Assembly: GCF_007991615.1 (NCBI RefSeq)
Contig: NZ_BJYR01000013.1
Location: forward strand, 1-64,000
Origin: Novosphingobium sediminis
GTDB taxonomy: Bacteria; Pseudomonadota; Alphaproteobacteria; Sphingomonadales; Sphingomonadaceae
Direction of reading: 5' to 3'
DNA: 64,000 nt
How positions within the stretch are numbered: position 1 is the first letter of the stretch; each line of letters begins with the position of its first letter. Below the pieces are notes generated by a model. It was not told the origin of the DNA. It searched no databases and saw only the letters and a list, made by a program, of their open reading frames with translations. Positions 34,050 to 43,600 of the stretch are shown piece by piece. Made by a program: the position numbers and the translations under genes.

Positions 34050-35102
34050 TTACTCTCCGCTCCCCGCCGCGCGCGGGAGGAGTGCCACGACGACGCCCAC
34101 TTCGTGCGCGATGCCCGAGGGGAGCCGCATCAGCACACGGCCGCTATAGTCGACGTCGAATCGCGTTGCGTCGGTCTGGAAGGTCCAGGCATAGTCAGCT
34201 GAACTTGGAATCGCTTTTCGTCCCACCGGACGGCGCGTGCCGTCATAGGCATCGATGCGCCCGCTTTTGGTGATGTAGTAGTCGTTGGGATCATCGTAGA
34301 GGATCATCCGCGCCATCAGCGCCAGATCGGAAGCGCCATCGCCCTCGCCATCGGGGTCAAAGCGGCTCTGCTTCATCGGCACGAGACCACGGTTGTGCCG
34401 AGCCTGGCTCAATTCAGCGCTGACCAGCGCCTCGGCATTCTGCCAGCCATGGACGATTGCCGCAATTCGGTCCTTGCGGCCGGGATGCGTCGGGGTTGCC
34501 TGTTCGGGCAGGATCCGCGCTGCCGCGGAGGTCGTCTCAGCCAATGACGCACCGAGCCGCGCGAGGACGAAGCCGGAAAACTCATCCGCTTCCAATTCAT
34601 CACGCCAGGGCTCTGCCGATTGGCGCAAAGTGTGCCCCGCCAGATGATGGCCAACCTCGTGCGCCAGGATGCTCATTGCACCCCAGTCGGGGCAGATGCG
34701 ATCAGCCATTTGCGCCATGAAGCGGGGGTCGAACAGGATCACGCGCCGTCCGTTGATGATTTCGGCCGCCGCCGGGGTGGACGGATCGATAATCATCTCG
34801 AAGTTCATCTCGAGCCCGCTGACCCGCACCACGCGCTCCACCTGCGCCCGCGCTTCCGCAATATCTATTTCGCGGGTAGCATTCTGCTGGCCCATATAGC
34901 CCAGTGCGCCCCTGCTCTGAACCCGGCCCTCGGTTGGCCAATAGTCGTGGAGACGCGCCTCCGACCACTCCTTGCCCAGCTCGCACTGCCCCTTCTCGCG
35001 CCCACTCGCGGGTTGCTCGCCGGCAGTCTGAGCGAAAAGAAAAGCGGGAGCCGCCGCGCCAAGAACGGCGGCTGCGATGATCCCGAAGGAAGCACGCGTC
35101 AT
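34050..35102 (-). CDS. Exported M48-like zinc metallopeptidase
   Basis: 350 residues. A signal peptide (1-24) is followed by the HExxH motif SILAHEVGHHLAGH (H148, E149, H152). A downstream Glu in DELEADEFSGF (E171 or nearby) completes the gluzincin zinc site. The C-terminal half is not recognisable. M48-like proteases act on envelope or exported proteins. It converges with the glycine-zipper gene, seven bases apart. Its upstream region holds the palindrome CCCATATGGG shared with the SleB gene's upstream region. Confidence 0.8.
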   Translation of the reverse strand: MTRASFGIIAAAVLGAAAPAFLFAQTAGEQPASGREKGQCELGKEWSEARLHDYWPTEGRVQSRGALGYMGQQNATREIDIAEARAQVERVVRVSGLEMNFEMIIDPSTPAAAEIINGRRVILFDPRFMAQMADRICPDWGAMSILAHEVGHHLAGHTLRQSAEPWRDELEADEFSGFVLARLGASLAETTSAAARILPEQATPTHPGRKDRIAAIVHGWQNAEALVSAELSQARHNRGLVPMKQSRFDPDGEGDGASDLALMARMILYDDPNDYYITKSGRIDAYDGTRRPVGRKAIPSSADYAWTFQTDATRFDVDYSGRVLMRLPSGIAHEVGVVVALLPRAAGSGE

Positions 35103-35144
35103 GAAGGTTCAGCTGCTGCGAGGACGGAAAAGCCAGGGAAGCGG

Positions 35145-35154
35145 CCCATATGGG
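35145..35154. promoter_or_regulatory. Perfect palindrome CCCATATGGG upstream of the metallopeptidase
   Basis: A perfect 10-bp palindrome 43 bases upstream of the M48-like start. On the gene's strand a weak -35 (CTGACC) lies 17 bases before TATGGG, so it may cover a -10 element. The same palindrome occurs at 54886. Confidence 0.4.
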
Positions 35155-35245
35155 TCCACTGTGAAATGGTCAGCGGCGTTGTCGGAAGTCGCGCCGACTT
35201 TCCCTGCACACGCCCACTCCCGCCTCTGACCTTGTCTTAGTTGTA

Positions 35246-35260
35246 TAGACTAAATGTCTA
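35246..35260. repeat. Small inverted repeat in an AT-rich gap
   Basis: TAGAC-TAAAT-GTCTA in an unusually AT-rich 80-base patch (about 35235-35315) between the M48-like and CAP-domain genes. Nothing coding is supported here. It may be a short operator or a remnant of transferred DNA. Confidence 0.3.
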
Positions 35261-35332
35261 AGGCAAAATACATATATCTACCGATCTCCAATGCTCGGGG
35301 ACCAGGACAAGCGACGGATTCTAATACTAATT

Positions 35333-36400
35333 CTAGTTCGCGATCCGAAAAGTATAACTGTACCGATCGCGTGGCGCGTTGCGGACACCGGTTATGGTCA
35401 CCGTATAAGTGCGTCCCGAGACGATCCCATCGACTCGCCAGGAGAGACAATTGGCTACGCCGTAGCCATCGTTGTCAGACAGTCGATCACGAATGGGTAA
35501 GCTCCGTTCACCATCGCTGATGGCAATCTTCGCCTCTGAGAAATCGACGATGGTCTCGGAATCAGGATCCTGGCTGATCGAAAACGACAGGCGGGCGCGG
35601 GCAGAGAAGAATAGGCCCGGATACTCGCCTTGCGGCCACGCAACGAACTCCGGAGCTTTCGGCAAGCGACCGGAGCGGGCTGACCTCGCGGGGAAATCGA
35701 ACACCTTCATGACCGCCGAATCAACGCGAACGCCGCCGGGCAGCACCGTGATGACCCGGCCAAGAGATGTTTCCTCGAGATAGGGGTCGAGCAGCCAGCG
35801 GCGATGGCCGATCTCGTCGCCATCGCCTTCGATCAGCCACTCGGCAAGGATGGCATCGTCATCTTCATAGGTCAGGTAGGGCGAAGAAACGCCGCCAAGG
35901 AGGTTTGAACTTCCTGCTGCGGCAGCCCCCGCCGCCGTCCAGCACTTCCATGTCGGCGGTGGATCATGGCTCAACGCGTTGTTGGTGGCCATGATCAGCG
36001 CCGCTTCGGCAGCTGAAGAGTCTGCTCCTTCGTTATACCGCACCGGGGCAAGCCCGTGGCGAGCCCGCAACGCATTGAAGGCATCGAGAAAACGATATCT
36101 GGTTTGCGGCCGCAGCACCCCGGCGAAGCAGCGAGCGGGATCGGGTGGCTGGGAATAGAGCGACGCGGTGTTGGACCAGGCGCTCTGATCGATTGGCGTC
36201 ACCACACCTCGATTGGCCACGAATGGCGCGGAACTCGGTACTTCCGCTTCTTCGTAGATAACTTCATCTGGCTCGGGATCGTACTGAGCGCTGGCAGGGG
36301 CCGTACCTCCCAACAGAAGCAGCGCAAGACCTGCGGCCAGAATGCGACCATGCGCACGCGAGTTAGGGGTGAATCCTATCCGCGTGCGCATGGCAGACAT
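35333..36400 (-). CDS. Exported CAP-domain protein
   Basis: 355 residues. A signal peptide (ending APASAQ near 40) precedes a CAP/SCP-type domain: FLDAFNALRARHGLAPVRYNEGADSSAAEAAL-type N-terminal helices, NALSHDPPP and EWLIEGDGDEIGHRRWLLDPY, which includes the family's conserved E and H residues. A C-terminal beta-rich region (about 230-355) follows. CAP proteins are secreted and their activities are mostly unknown. It lies 33 bases downstream of the acyl-CoA dehydrogenase end on the same strand. Confidence 0.8.
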   Translation of the reverse strand: MSAMRTRIGFTPNSRAHGRILAAGLALLLLGGTAPASAQYDPEPDEVIYEEAEVPSSAPFVANRGVVTPIDQSAWSNTASLYSQPPDPARCFAGVLRPQTRYRFLDAFNALRARHGLAPVRYNEGADSSAAEAALIMATNNALSHDPPPTWKCWTAAGAAAAGSSNLLGGVSSPYLTYEDDDAILAEWLIEGDGDEIGHRRWLLDPYLEETSLGRVITVLPGGVRVDSAVMKVFDFPARSARSGRLPKAPEFVAWPQGEYPGLFFSARARLSFSISQDPDSETIVDFSEAKIAISDGERSLPIRDRLSDNDGYGVANCLSWRVDGIVSGRTYTVTITGVRNAPRDRYSYTFRIAN

Positions 36401-36433
36401 GTCAGCAGCTATGGCTGTTCATCGGGGTGACAC

Positions 36434-37588
36434 TCACAGCTTGCGTCCGATGAGCTCCTTCATGATTTCGTTCGTGCCGCCGAAGATGCGCGTCACGCGC
36501 GCGCCACGCCATGCGCGGGCAATCGCGTACTCGTTCATGTAGCCAGCGCCGCCGTGCAGCTGGAGGCACTTGTCCATCACTTCCCACTGGAGTTCGGTGT
36601 GCCAAAGCTTGGCCGCAGCGCCCTCCTCCGCAGTCAGCTCGCGCTTGAGGTGGCGGGCCAGCGCCCAATCGAGGTGCGCCCAGCCGACCTGCAGCTTGGA
36701 CTTGAGATCGGCAAGCGTGAAGCGGGTGTTCTGGAAATCGAGCACCGGCTTGCCGAACGCCTTGCGCTCGCGCGTGAAGGCAACGGTATCGTCGAAGGCC
36801 TTCTGCGCCGAAGCTTGCGCGCTGACGGCGATCGACAGGCGCTCCTGCGGCAGTTCGCTCATCAGGTAGATGAAGCCCTTGCCTTCTTCGCCGAGGCAGT
36901 TGGTGATCGGCACGCGCACGTCCTCGAAGAACAGCTCCGAGGTATCAGCTTCGTCCTGCCCGATCTTGTCGAGATTGCGGCCGCGCTTGAAACCTTCACG
37001 GTCCGCCTCGACCAGCACGATCGAAACACCCTTCCAAGCGGGCTGGACTTCGGTGTCGGTCTTGCAGCAGACAAGGACGAGGTCGGCGTTCTGGCCGTTG
37101 GTGATATAGGTCTTCGACCCGTTGATCACGTAGTGGTTGCCGTCCTTCTTGGCCGTGGTGCGCATACCCTGAAGGTCGGAACCGGTGCCCGGCTCGGTCA
37201 TCGCGATCGCGGTAACCACTTCGCCTGCGACCATCTTCGGCAGCCACTTGCGCTTCTGTTCTTCCGACCCGTACGAAACAAGGTAGTTCACCACGATGTC
37301 GGACTGCAGCGAAAAGCCGGTCGCGACGCGGCCGTAGTAGGCGCTCTCTTCATCGACGATAGCGTTGTAACCGAAGTCGAGGCCGAGGCCGCCGTACTCC
37401 TCAGGCACAGTCGGGCAGAGCATTCCAAGCTCACCGGCCTTGGGCCAGATCGACTTGGGTACGATGCCTGCTTCGGCCCATTCGTTGGCGTGCGGGGCGA
37501 TTTCGGTTTCGAGATAGCGGCGCACCGTCTGTCGGAACGCCTCGTGGTCCTCGGTGTAGGCGGAACGGGGAATCAGATCGAGCGACAT
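36434..37588 (-). CDS. Acyl-CoA dehydrogenase
   Basis: 384 residues, standard length. MTEPGTGSDLQGMRTTAKKD and YVINGSKTYITNG form the FAD-binding beta domain. ERKAFGKPVLDFQNTRFTLA and LQLHGGAGYMNEYAIARAWR are C-terminal helices, and RIFGGTNEIMKELIGRKL is the ending. It oxidises acyl-CoA thioesters in fatty- or branched-acid breakdown. The start is supported by GGAGAG upstream. An inverted repeat at 37648 lies in front of it and could be the operator of a TetR-type regulator, inferred only. Confidence 0.93.
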   Translation of the reverse strand: MSLDLIPRSAYTEDHEAFRQTVRRYLETEIAPHANEWAEAGIVPKSIWPKAGELGMLCPTVPEEYGGLGLDFGYNAIVDEESAYYGRVATGFSLQSDIVVNYLVSYGSEEQKRKWLPKMVAGEVVTAIAMTEPGTGSDLQGMRTTAKKDGNHYVINGSKTYITNGQNADLVLVCCKTDTEVQPAWKGVSIVLVEADREGFKRGRNLDKIGQDEADTSELFFEDVRVPITNCLGEEGKGFIYLMSELPQERLSIAVSAQASAQKAFDDTVAFTRERKAFGKPVLDFQNTRFTLADLKSKLQVGWAHLDWALARHLKRELTAEEGAAAKLWHTELQWEVMDKCLQLHGGAGYMNEYAIARAWRGARVTRIFGGTNEIMKELIGRKL

Positions 37589-37647
37589 GGCAGGCTCTCC
37601 GGTTTCGGGTCTGTTATTGCCTTGAAAGATAGGCAAACCGATCCGGC

Positions 37648-37673
37648 CCGGTCAATCGAAATTAATCGACCGG
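37648..37673. promoter_or_regulatory. Inverted repeat upstream of the acyl-CoA dehydrogenase
   Basis: CCGGTC (37648-37653) and GACCGG (37668-37673) flank an AT-rich 14-base centre. The site is 60 bases upstream of the leftward start and 32 bases from the parB end. The symmetry suits a dimeric repressor site. Confidence 0.4.
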
Positions 37674-37704
37674 TTAAGGCGCCTGTCCTTCGGGGCAAGA
37701 AAGC

Positions 37705-38646
37705 CTAGATCGCCCCGCCAGTCAGGCGCTGGCAGATAAGATCAAGCTGATCGAGCGTCTTGTAGCGGATCGTAACCGAGCCGGTGCGCGGATCGGCATC
37801 GGCCTGGATCGTGACCTTGAGACCAAGAAACTCCTCAAGATGCGCCTGCACCGCTGCAATATCAGCGGAACTCGCCGGGTCGCGCTCGGCCCTCGCACGC
37901 CGAGGCGCTGATTCAGGCCGCATCGTCCGCTTCGCCAACCGCTCGACATCGCGGACGGAATGGCCCTTGGCCACCGTCTCACGCGCGAGCGGCACGGGAT
38001 CAGGGAGAACAGCCAGCGCGCGCGCATGCCCCATCGAGAGCTCCGCACGCTCGACCATATCGAGCACTTCACTCGGCAGTACGAGCAACCGCATGAGGTT
38101 GGCAACGTGACTGCGCGACTTGTCAACGAACGTGGCGATTTCCTGCTGGGTCAGCCCATCCTGTTCGGACAGCCGCTGATAGGCGCGGGCCTCCTCGATC
38201 GGGTTCAGATCCTCGCGCTGCAGGTTTTCGATCAGCGCCAGCGCTGTCACTTCGCGATCATCAAGTGGCCGGACGATGGCCGGAATCTCGTGGAGCCGCG
38301 CCCGCTGCGCCGCTCGCCAGCGCCGCTCGCCGGCGACAAGCTGATAGCGGCCATTGCCCATGGGACGCACGACCACAGGCTGAATCACCCCACGCGCTGC
38401 AATCGAGCGCGCCAATTCCTCGAGCGCGTCCTCATCGAAGTGCCGCCGCGGCTGCTCGGGATGCGGTTCGATCGAGGCAACAGAAAGCAAAGCAAGACCG
38501 CTCGCAACCGCCTCACCTGGCGCCGAAACGGAGATGCGCGAAACCGCCTCCTCACGCCGCGTTTCGCCCAGTAGCGCGCCAAGGCCACGACCGAGCGCCG
38601 GCCGCTTCGTTGCCTTCACCGCCGTGCCATCAGCACCCTCGCTCAT
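37705..38646 (-). CDS. parB: Chromosome partitioning protein ParB
   Basis: 313 residues. A basic N-terminus (RPALGRGLGALLGE, the ParA-stimulating region) leads to the CTPase/ParB-N domain (PHPEQPRRHFDEDALEELA, GVIQPVVVRP, LVAGERRWRAAQRA and ENLQREDLNPIEEA). The central HTH (LTQQEIATFVDKSRSHVANL) reads parS. The C-terminal dimerisation part ends LDLICQRL. It loads as a sliding clamp at parS sites and segregates the origin. Its start overlaps the parA stop by four bases. Confidence 0.97.
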   Translation of the reverse strand: MSEGADGTAVKATKRPALGRGLGALLGETRREEAVSRISVSAPGEAVASGLALLSVASIEPHPEQPRRHFDEDALEELARSIAARGVIQPVVVRPMGNGRYQLVAGERRWRAAQRARLHEIPAIVRPLDDREVTALALIENLQREDLNPIEEARAYQRLSEQDGLTQQEIATFVDKSRSHVANLMRLLVLPSEVLDMVERAELSMGHARALAVLPDPVPLARETVAKGHSVRDVERLAKRTMRPESAPRRARAERDPASSADIAAVQAHLEEFLGLKVTIQADADPRTGSVTIRYKTLDQLDLICQRLTGGAI

Positions 38647-39419
38647 GCCGCTTTCCTCCGCTCCGGCAGGCGGCCAATCAGCTCGCGTGCCAGCTTCATA
38701 TAGGCCTGCGATCCGGCGCAGGCATGGTCATAGATCAATGCCGGCAACCCATGGCTTGGTGCCTCGGATAGCCGCACGTTGCGCGGAATGACCGACTCGA
38801 ACACCAGACCATGGAGGCAGGATCGCACGTCATCCGCCACCTGATCGGTCAGCCGGTTGCGACGATCATACATCGTGAGGACAATCCCCAGGATGCCAAG
38901 ATCGGGATTGAACCGTTCCTGCACCCGCTCCACCGTCTGGAGCAGCTGGCTGAGTCCTTCGAGCGCAAAAAACTCGCACTGCAGAGGAACGAGCAAGGAA
39001 TTGGCGGCGGTCATCGCGTTGAGCGTGAGAAGGCCAAGCGATGGGGGGCAATCGATCAGGCATATCTCGTGCCCGGCATCCTCGGCCAATGCAGCGCGCA
39101 GCTTGCTGGTCCGGTCAGCCACGCTGACCAATTCCACCTCGGCGCCAGACAGATCGACGGTCGCCGGAATGAGATCCAGCCCTGGAATCCTCGTCGGTAT
39201 CATGCAGGAAGCAACGCTCGCCTGCTCGATCAGCAGGTCGTAAGAGGAGCGCTCACGCTCTCCCGCCGAGATACCGATCCCGGTAGAAGCGTTGCCCTGC
39301 GGATCAAGGTCGATCAGCAGGACTTTCCAACCGGTCGCTGCGAGCGCCGTGGCAATGTTGATTGCGGTGGTGGTCTTGCCCACCCCGCCCTTCTGGTTCG
39401 CGACGGCTACCGTGATCAT
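38643..39419 (-). CDS. parA: Chromosome partitioning ATPase ParA
   Basis: 258 residues. A deviant Walker A, NQKGGVGKTTTAINIA (about 8-23), and Walker B-like ICLIDCPPSLGLLT mark a ParA-type ATPase, with LVPLQCEFFALEGLSQLL and LTMYDRRNRLT typical of the chromosomal class (Soj). It binds DNA non-specifically when ATP-bound and moves ParB-parS complexes. The ATG overlaps the rsmG stop as ATGA. Longer in-frame starts sit inside rsmG. The operon order is mnmG-rsmG-parA-parB. Confidence 0.97.
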   Translation of the reverse strand: MITVAVANQKGGVGKTTTAINIATALAATGWKVLLIDLDPQGNASTGIGISAGERERSSYDLLIEQASVASCMIPTRIPGLDLIPATVDLSGAEVELVSVADRTSKLRAALAEDAGHEICLIDCPPSLGLLTLNAMTAANSLLVPLQCEFFALEGLSQLLQTVERVQERFNPDLGILGIVLTMYDRRNRLTDQVADDVRSCLHGLVFESVIPRNVRLSEAPSHGLPALIYDHACAGSQAYMKLARELIGRLPERRKAA

Positions 39420-40096
39420 CGACCTGAACCTCGCTTGCGTTTTGCGGCTTTGCCAACGCGCATTGTTTCGGCGCGCCCGTGTAGATGACCAAGGATGATG
39501 CCCGCGGCGGGATCGGTCAACGATTGTTCCACGTGGAACACGCGATTCCATTCTGCACCGAGCGCATCCAGTTCATGCTGCGCCTTGGCCCCCTTCGGCA
39601 ACAGCCACAGCGTTTCCGGTGTGGAAAAACGCGCAGCTACATCCAGCAACCGATCGAGCGGCGCAAAGGCGCGCGCGGAGATCACCTGCCACTGCCGGTC
39701 TGCCAGATCCTCGACGCGCGACAGCATGACCTCGACATTGGAGAGGCCCATCAGAGCCGCTGCCCGCGCCAGCCACTCGGTCCGCAGCCGCCGTGAATCA
39801 ACAAGAGTCACGGGGCGCTGCGGCTCCAGCGCTGCAATGACAAGGCCGGGGAACCCTGCTCCGCTACCTAGATCGAGCCATGCTCCGGGGGGTATGGTTC
39901 CACGTGAAACATGCAGAAGCTGCGCGCTGTCGACGATGTGACGCTGCCAGACCCCATCGAGCGAAGGCCGCGACACAAGATTCTGCTTCTCGTTTTCATC
40001 ACGGAGTGCGCCAACCAGCACCTCCAGACGGTTCACGGCATCGCCGTGCCGTTCATTGAGCCACGCGCGGGCCTCAGCCTCCGTCTCAACCATCAC
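39416..40096 (-). CDS. rsmG: 16S rRNA (guanine-527-N7)-methyltransferase
   Basis: 226 residues. Motif I is [19 protein letters not shown] (SAM binding), with [15 protein letters not shown] and [13 protein letters not shown] following. It adds N7-methyl to G527 of 16S rRNA. The start is the GTG at 40096 or the ATG directly after it at 40093, which shares a base with the mnmG stop (TGATG). Two parS-like 16-mers lie inside this coding region, so the codons there serve partition as well. Confidence 0.96.
   Translation of the reverse strand: MMVETEAEARAWLNERHGDAVNRLEVLVGALRDENEKQNLVSRPSLDGVWQRHIVDSAQLLHVSRGTIPPGAWLDLGSGAGFPGLVIAALEPQRPVTLVDSRRLRTEWLARAAALMGLSNVEVMLSRVEDLADRQWQVISARAFAPLDRLLDVAARFSTPETLWLLPKGAKAQHELDALGAEWNRVFHVEQSLTDPAAGIILGHLHGRAETMRVGKAAKRKRGSGR
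39525..39540. promoter_or_regulatory. parS: parS-like site 1, inside rsmG
   Basis: TGTTCCACGTGGAACA is a perfect 16-bp palindrome differing from the Bacillus/Caulobacter consensus TGTTTCACGTGAAACA at two symmetric positions. It lies in the 3' part of rsmG, about 100 bases before the parA start. ParB would nucleate here. Confidence 0.85.
39896..39911. promoter_or_regulatory. parS: parS-like site 2, inside rsmG
   Basis: GGTTCCACGTGAAACA matches the parS consensus at 14 of 16 positions; the differences are in the left half. It is about 370 bases from site 1. Probably a functional but weaker ParB site. Confidence 0.75.
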
Positions 40097-41940
40097 GCTG
40101 CCACCCGCCGACGTGCCGCAACCAACAGGCTGGCCAGTGCCGCCGGGGTGATCCCCGGCACCCGCCCAGCAGCCGCCAGCGTATCGGGCTGCGCACGCTC
40201 AAGCCTCTCCACCATCTCCTGCGAGAGGCCCGGTACCTCGGCATAAGGAAAACGATCGCCGAGCGCAACACCGTCGCTCGCCCGCAGTTGCTTCAGCTCA
40301 GCCTCCTGCCGTGCAAGATAGGGTGCATAGGCTGCATCCTCTGCAAGCTCCTCGGCGAGGTCCGGATCAATGGCAGCATCACCCAGCCAGGGTGCTAGCG
40401 CATCAAAAGTCACTTCGGGAAACCGGAGCCACTCCGCAAGCGGCCGGCGCACCCCGTCCGAGCGCACCATGACGCCCTGGGAACTCAACTCCGTCGGCAG
40501 CACTTGCTGCTCAAGCCGCGATGCGATGTGCGATTTGGCCTCCTCGCGTGCCGCAAACCATGCCGCTCGCTCCGGCCCGATGCACCCGATCTCTAGGCCA
40601 GCAGGCGTGAGCCGCGTCGATGCGTTGTTGGCCCGCAGACGCAAGCGATACTCCGCTCGCGCCGTCAGCATCCGATAGGGCTCTGTGACACCATGCAGCG
40701 TCAGGTCGTCGACCATCACGGCCATGTAGCTGGAAGCCCGATCAAGGGCGGGCGCGGGGCGGCCAAGGACGGCCGCCGCTGCATGCATGCCTGCAACCAG
40801 TCCCTGCGCAGCTGCTTCCTCGTAGCCCGTTGTCCCGTTGATCTGGCCGGCGCAATAGAGGCCCGGGACTTGGCGCAGTTCAAGGCTGCGCCGTAGGGCG
40901 CGTGAATCGATATGATCGTACTCCACCGCATATCCCGGCACGAGGATCTCGACCGATTCCAGTCCCTCCATCGACCGCATCATCGCCACCTGCACATCGG
41001 TCGGCAATGACGTCGAGACGCCATTGGGATAGATCACATGATCGTCGAGACCCTCGGGCTCTAGGAAGACCTGATGGCCGTCGCGATCCCCGAAACGATG
41101 GATCTTGTCCTCGATAGAGGGACAGTACCGCGGCCCCTGTGCATCAATGGCCCCACTGAACAGCGGCGAACGATCAAGCCCGGCGCGAATGGCGTCATGG
41201 GTTCGTTGATTGGTCCGCGCGATGGCGCAGAAGACTTGCGGTTGCAGCCTCGCGCCGGTGAGCGGCGACATCGTCCACGGCTCGGGATCGCTTGGCTGGA
41301 CCGGGAGGCGCGACCAGTCGATCGTTCGGCCATCGAGCCGCGGCGGCGTTCCTGTCTTCAGCCGAGCCATCGGCAGCCCTGCCCCGCGCAACTGCTCAGC
41401 CAGACGGTGCGCCGCGGATTCGCCGATGCGCCCGCCTTCCATTCGCTCCTCGCCGCGGAACAAGCGGCCGCCGAGAAATGTGCCAGTGCAAAGAACAACT
41501 GCACGCGACGCGAGTGCGGTGCCATCAGCAAGATCAACCCCGCGCACGGTGCCACCGTCGAACCGCAGTGCCGCTGCCTCCCCGGCAACGACGGTGAGGT
41601 CGGCCTGAGCTGCAACCATGCGTTGGATCGCTGCACGGAACAGCCGGCGGTCAGCCTGCACGCGCGGTCCCTGCACCGCGCTGCCCTTGCTGCGGTTGAG
41701 CATGCGGTAGTGAATCGCCGCCTCATCCGCAGCGCGGGCAATCAGTCCATCGAACGCATCCACCTCACGCACGAGATGGCCCTTGCCAAGGCCACCGATG
41801 GCGGGATTGCATGACATGGCCCCGATCATCGCAGGATCAAAGCTGACCAGTGCGGTGCGCGCACCCATGCGCGCGGCGACCGACGCCGCTTCGACGCCGG
41901 CGTGACCGCCGCCGACAACGATGATGTCGAACTGGTGCAT
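40093..41940 (-). CDS. mnmG: tRNA-5-carboxymethylaminomethyl uridine modification enzyme MnmG
   Basis: 615 residues. The FAD-binding N-terminus [43 protein letters not shown], and [11 protein letters not shown] are family signatures, together with [25 protein letters not shown] residues (as [16 protein letters not shown]). The C-terminal helical part ends with [15 protein letters not shown]. With MnmE it installs cmnm5U at wobble U34 of several tRNAs. The ATG at 41940 is preferred to 41976, since the extra 12 residues are not conserved in type. A parS-like site lies in its upstream region. Confidence 0.96.
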   Translation of the reverse strand: MHQFDIIVVGGGHAGVEAASVAARMGARTALVSFDPAMIGAMSCNPAIGGLGKGHLVREVDAFDGLIARAADEAAIHYRMLNRSKGSAVQGPRVQADRRLFRAAIQRMVAAQADLTVVAGEAAALRFDGGTVRGVDLADGTALASRAVVLCTGTFLGGRLFRGEERMEGGRIGESAAHRLAEQLRGAGLPMARLKTGTPPRLDGRTIDWSRLPVQPSDPEPWTMSPLTGARLQPQVFCAIARTNQRTHDAIRAGLDRSPLFSGAIDAQGPRYCPSIEDKIHRFGDRDGHQVFLEPEGLDDHVIYPNGVSTSLPTDVQVAMMRSMEGLESVEILVPGYAVEYDHIDSRALRRSLELRQVPGLYCAGQINGTTGYEEAAAQGLVAGMHAAAAVLGRPAPALDRASSYMAVMVDDLTLHGVTEPYRMLTARAEYRLRLRANNASTRLTPAGLEIGCIGPERAAWFAAREEAKSHIASRLEQQVLPTELSSQGVMVRSDGVRRPLAEWLRFPEVTFDALAPWLGDAAIDPDLAEELAEDAAYAPYLARQEAELKQLRASDGVALGDRFPYAEVPGLSQEMVERLERAQPDTLAAAGRVPGITPAALASLLVAARRRVAA

Positions 41941-41996
41941 GGTCGCCGCGATATGCGATTCGGACTGCCGCGTCAAAGCTGGCGGACGGTCATCAC

Positions 41997-42012
41997 TGTT
42001 TCACGTGGAACA
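41997..42012. promoter_or_regulatory. parS: parS-like site 3, between mnmE and mnmG
   Basis: TGTTTCACGTGGAACA matches the consensus at 15 of 16 positions. It lies right at the mnmE stop codon, 57 bases upstream of the mnmG start. It is the closest of the three to the predicted origin, about 7 kb away. Confidence 0.87.
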
Positions 42013-43308
42013 TCACTTACCGATACAGAAGCGTCCGAACAGGGCATCCAGCATGTCCTCGGTGCCGGCACGGCCAACAAGCCGGTCGAGGGCTACACGT
42101 GCCAGTCGCAGATTCTCAGCCGCAAGGAGTGGATCACCGCACCGAGCTGCGTCTCCAACACTGTCAGCAACTTCCGCCAGCAGAGTGTGCTGCCGCGCAT
42201 TCAACGCAACTGCGCCAGGCTGCGGCAGCGCCATGCGTGCGTGCGCAACAAGCGCCTTCCGCAAGTGGTCGAGTCCTTCCCCCGTCACTGCTGAAAGACG
42301 GAAATGCGCCTCACGCTTCGCAGGAAGCTCCTTGCGGTCACACTGAGCGGCAACCTCCCAAAGGATGCGATCGTTCGGCCCCTCGCCCTCCGGTCCCAGC
42401 CAGAGCACAAGGTCTGCCCGCTCAGCCTCAGCCCGCGCGCGCGCGATACCGATCTGCTCGATCGAACCTGCGCCCTCATCACGGAGACCTGCCGTATCCA
42501 CAAAGGCGAAGGGTACACCATCAATCGCCACAGCACGGATAAGCACATCACGCGTGGTGCCGGGCTCGGCAGCGGTAATCGCGGCTTCATCTTCAACCAA
42601 CGCATTGAACAACGTCGATTTTCCAGCGTTAGGGGGCCCAGCGAGGACCACTCGGAAGCCCTCGCGCAGGGGTTCCGCACGCGGACGCGCAAGCCAATCG
42701 GAAAGTTCCCCGGCCAATGCCGTACAACCCTGCTTAACGCCCGCAGGAACCCCCGCCCCGTCCTCGGCGATATCGTCGTCGCCCGCAAAATCGAGCGCGG
42801 CTTCGATTGCCGCTGAAAGAGCCAGCACTCTCATGCGCCAATCAACCACCAGCCGCGACAACGCCCCGCCTGCCATGGCAAGGGCGCCGCGCCGCTGCAG
42901 TTCGGTCTCGGCGGAAAGCAGATCGGCCAACCCCTCCGCTTCAGCTAAGTCGATGCGGCCATTGGCGAAAGCGCGGCGGGTAAATTCTCCCGGCTCGGCC
43001 CGGCGCAATCCGCGCTGCATGCCAAGCGCGGCTTCGACGGCCGCCACCACAGCCCGGCCGCCATGCAGATGAAGCTCGGCACTGTCCTCACCTGTTGCAG
43101 TGCCCGGCCCGGGCAGCCACAGGGCCACCGCATGATCGAGGATCTGGCCCTCGGTGTCGCGCAACGCGGAGAGTACGGCGCGGCGCGGCGCGGGCCGCTT
43201 TCCCGCCAGCCGATCGAGCGCCGGTCCGGACAAGGGCCCACTGATGCGGATAACAGCAATGGCGGCAGGCGGTGCGCCTGAAGACAGAGCAAAAATCGTA
43301 TCAGTCAC
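42013..43308 (-). CDS. mnmE: tRNA modification GTPase MnmE
   Basis: 431 residues from a GTG start. The formyl-THF-binding N-domain (TDTIFALSSGAPPAAIAVIR, GEFTRRAFANGRIDLAEAEG) and helical domain enclose a G domain with G1 AGPPNAGKSTLFNAL and DTAGLRDEGAG at G3. The ending FCIGK keeps the family's C-terminal cysteine. It works with MnmG at U34. Longer readings beyond 43308 run into the upstream gene. The DUF6489-like gene ends 13 bases upstream. Confidence 0.95.
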   Translation of the reverse strand: MTDTIFALSSGAPPAAIAVIRISGPLSGPALDRLAGKRPAPRRAVLSALRDTEGQILDHAVALWLPGPGTATGEDSAELHLHGGRAVVAAVEAALGMQRGLRRAEPGEFTRRAFANGRIDLAEAEGLADLLSAETELQRRGALAMAGGALSRLVVDWRMRVLALSAAIEAALDFAGDDDIAEDGAGVPAGVKQGCTALAGELSDWLARPRAEPLREGFRVVLAGPPNAGKSTLFNALVEDEAAITAAEPGTTRDVLIRAVAIDGVPFAFVDTAGLRDEGAGSIEQIGIARARAEAERADLVLWLGPEGEGPNDRILWEVAAQCDRKELPAKREAHFRLSAVTGEGLDHLRKALVAHARMALPQPGAVALNARQHTLLAEVADSVGDAARCGDPLLAAENLRLARVALDRLVGRAGTEDMLDALFGRFCIGK

Positions 43309-43321
43309 CGGCGCGGATCGC

Positions 43322-43600
43322 TCAGGTCTTGGACTTCTCGCTGCCAGATGCGCCGGCCTTGAAACCGGCCATCGCGGCGCCAGCGCCCTGCTCGACGAAC
43401 TGCTGGAACAGCTTGAGACCCATCTCGCCCATCGGCGCGATCTGCTTGGCAAAACCCTGTAGCTGGTCGACGCTGTTCATGCCCTGCATCGCCTTGGCGA
43501 TCGCATCGACATAGACATCGTTGGCGCGAGTGACATCCGGCAGGCCCAGAAAGCGGCGCGCTTCTTCGGGCGTGCATTCCACTTCGACGTTTACCTTCAT
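43322..43600 (-). CDS. DUF6489-like small helical protein
   Basis: 92 residues beginning MKVNVEVECTPEEARRFLGLP, a pattern I recognise from short sphingomonad proteins (DUF6489). VDAIAKAMQGMNSVDQLQGF and LKLFQQFVEQGAGAA follow as helices. There is no signal peptide. The SD GAGAGGTG supports the internal ATG. Function is unknown; it lies just upstream of mnmE on the same strand. Confidence 0.7.
   Translation of the reverse strand: MKVNVEVECTPEEARRFLGLPDVTRANDVYVDAIAKAMQGMNSVDQLQGFAKQIAPMGEMGLKLFQQFVEQGAGAAMAGFKAGASGSEKSKT

Noticed and set aside
37662..37677. TTAA-N8-TTAA near the acyl-CoA dehydrogenase, like a CtrA site.
   Set aside because: CtrA sites need a 7-base spacer, and here it is 8.
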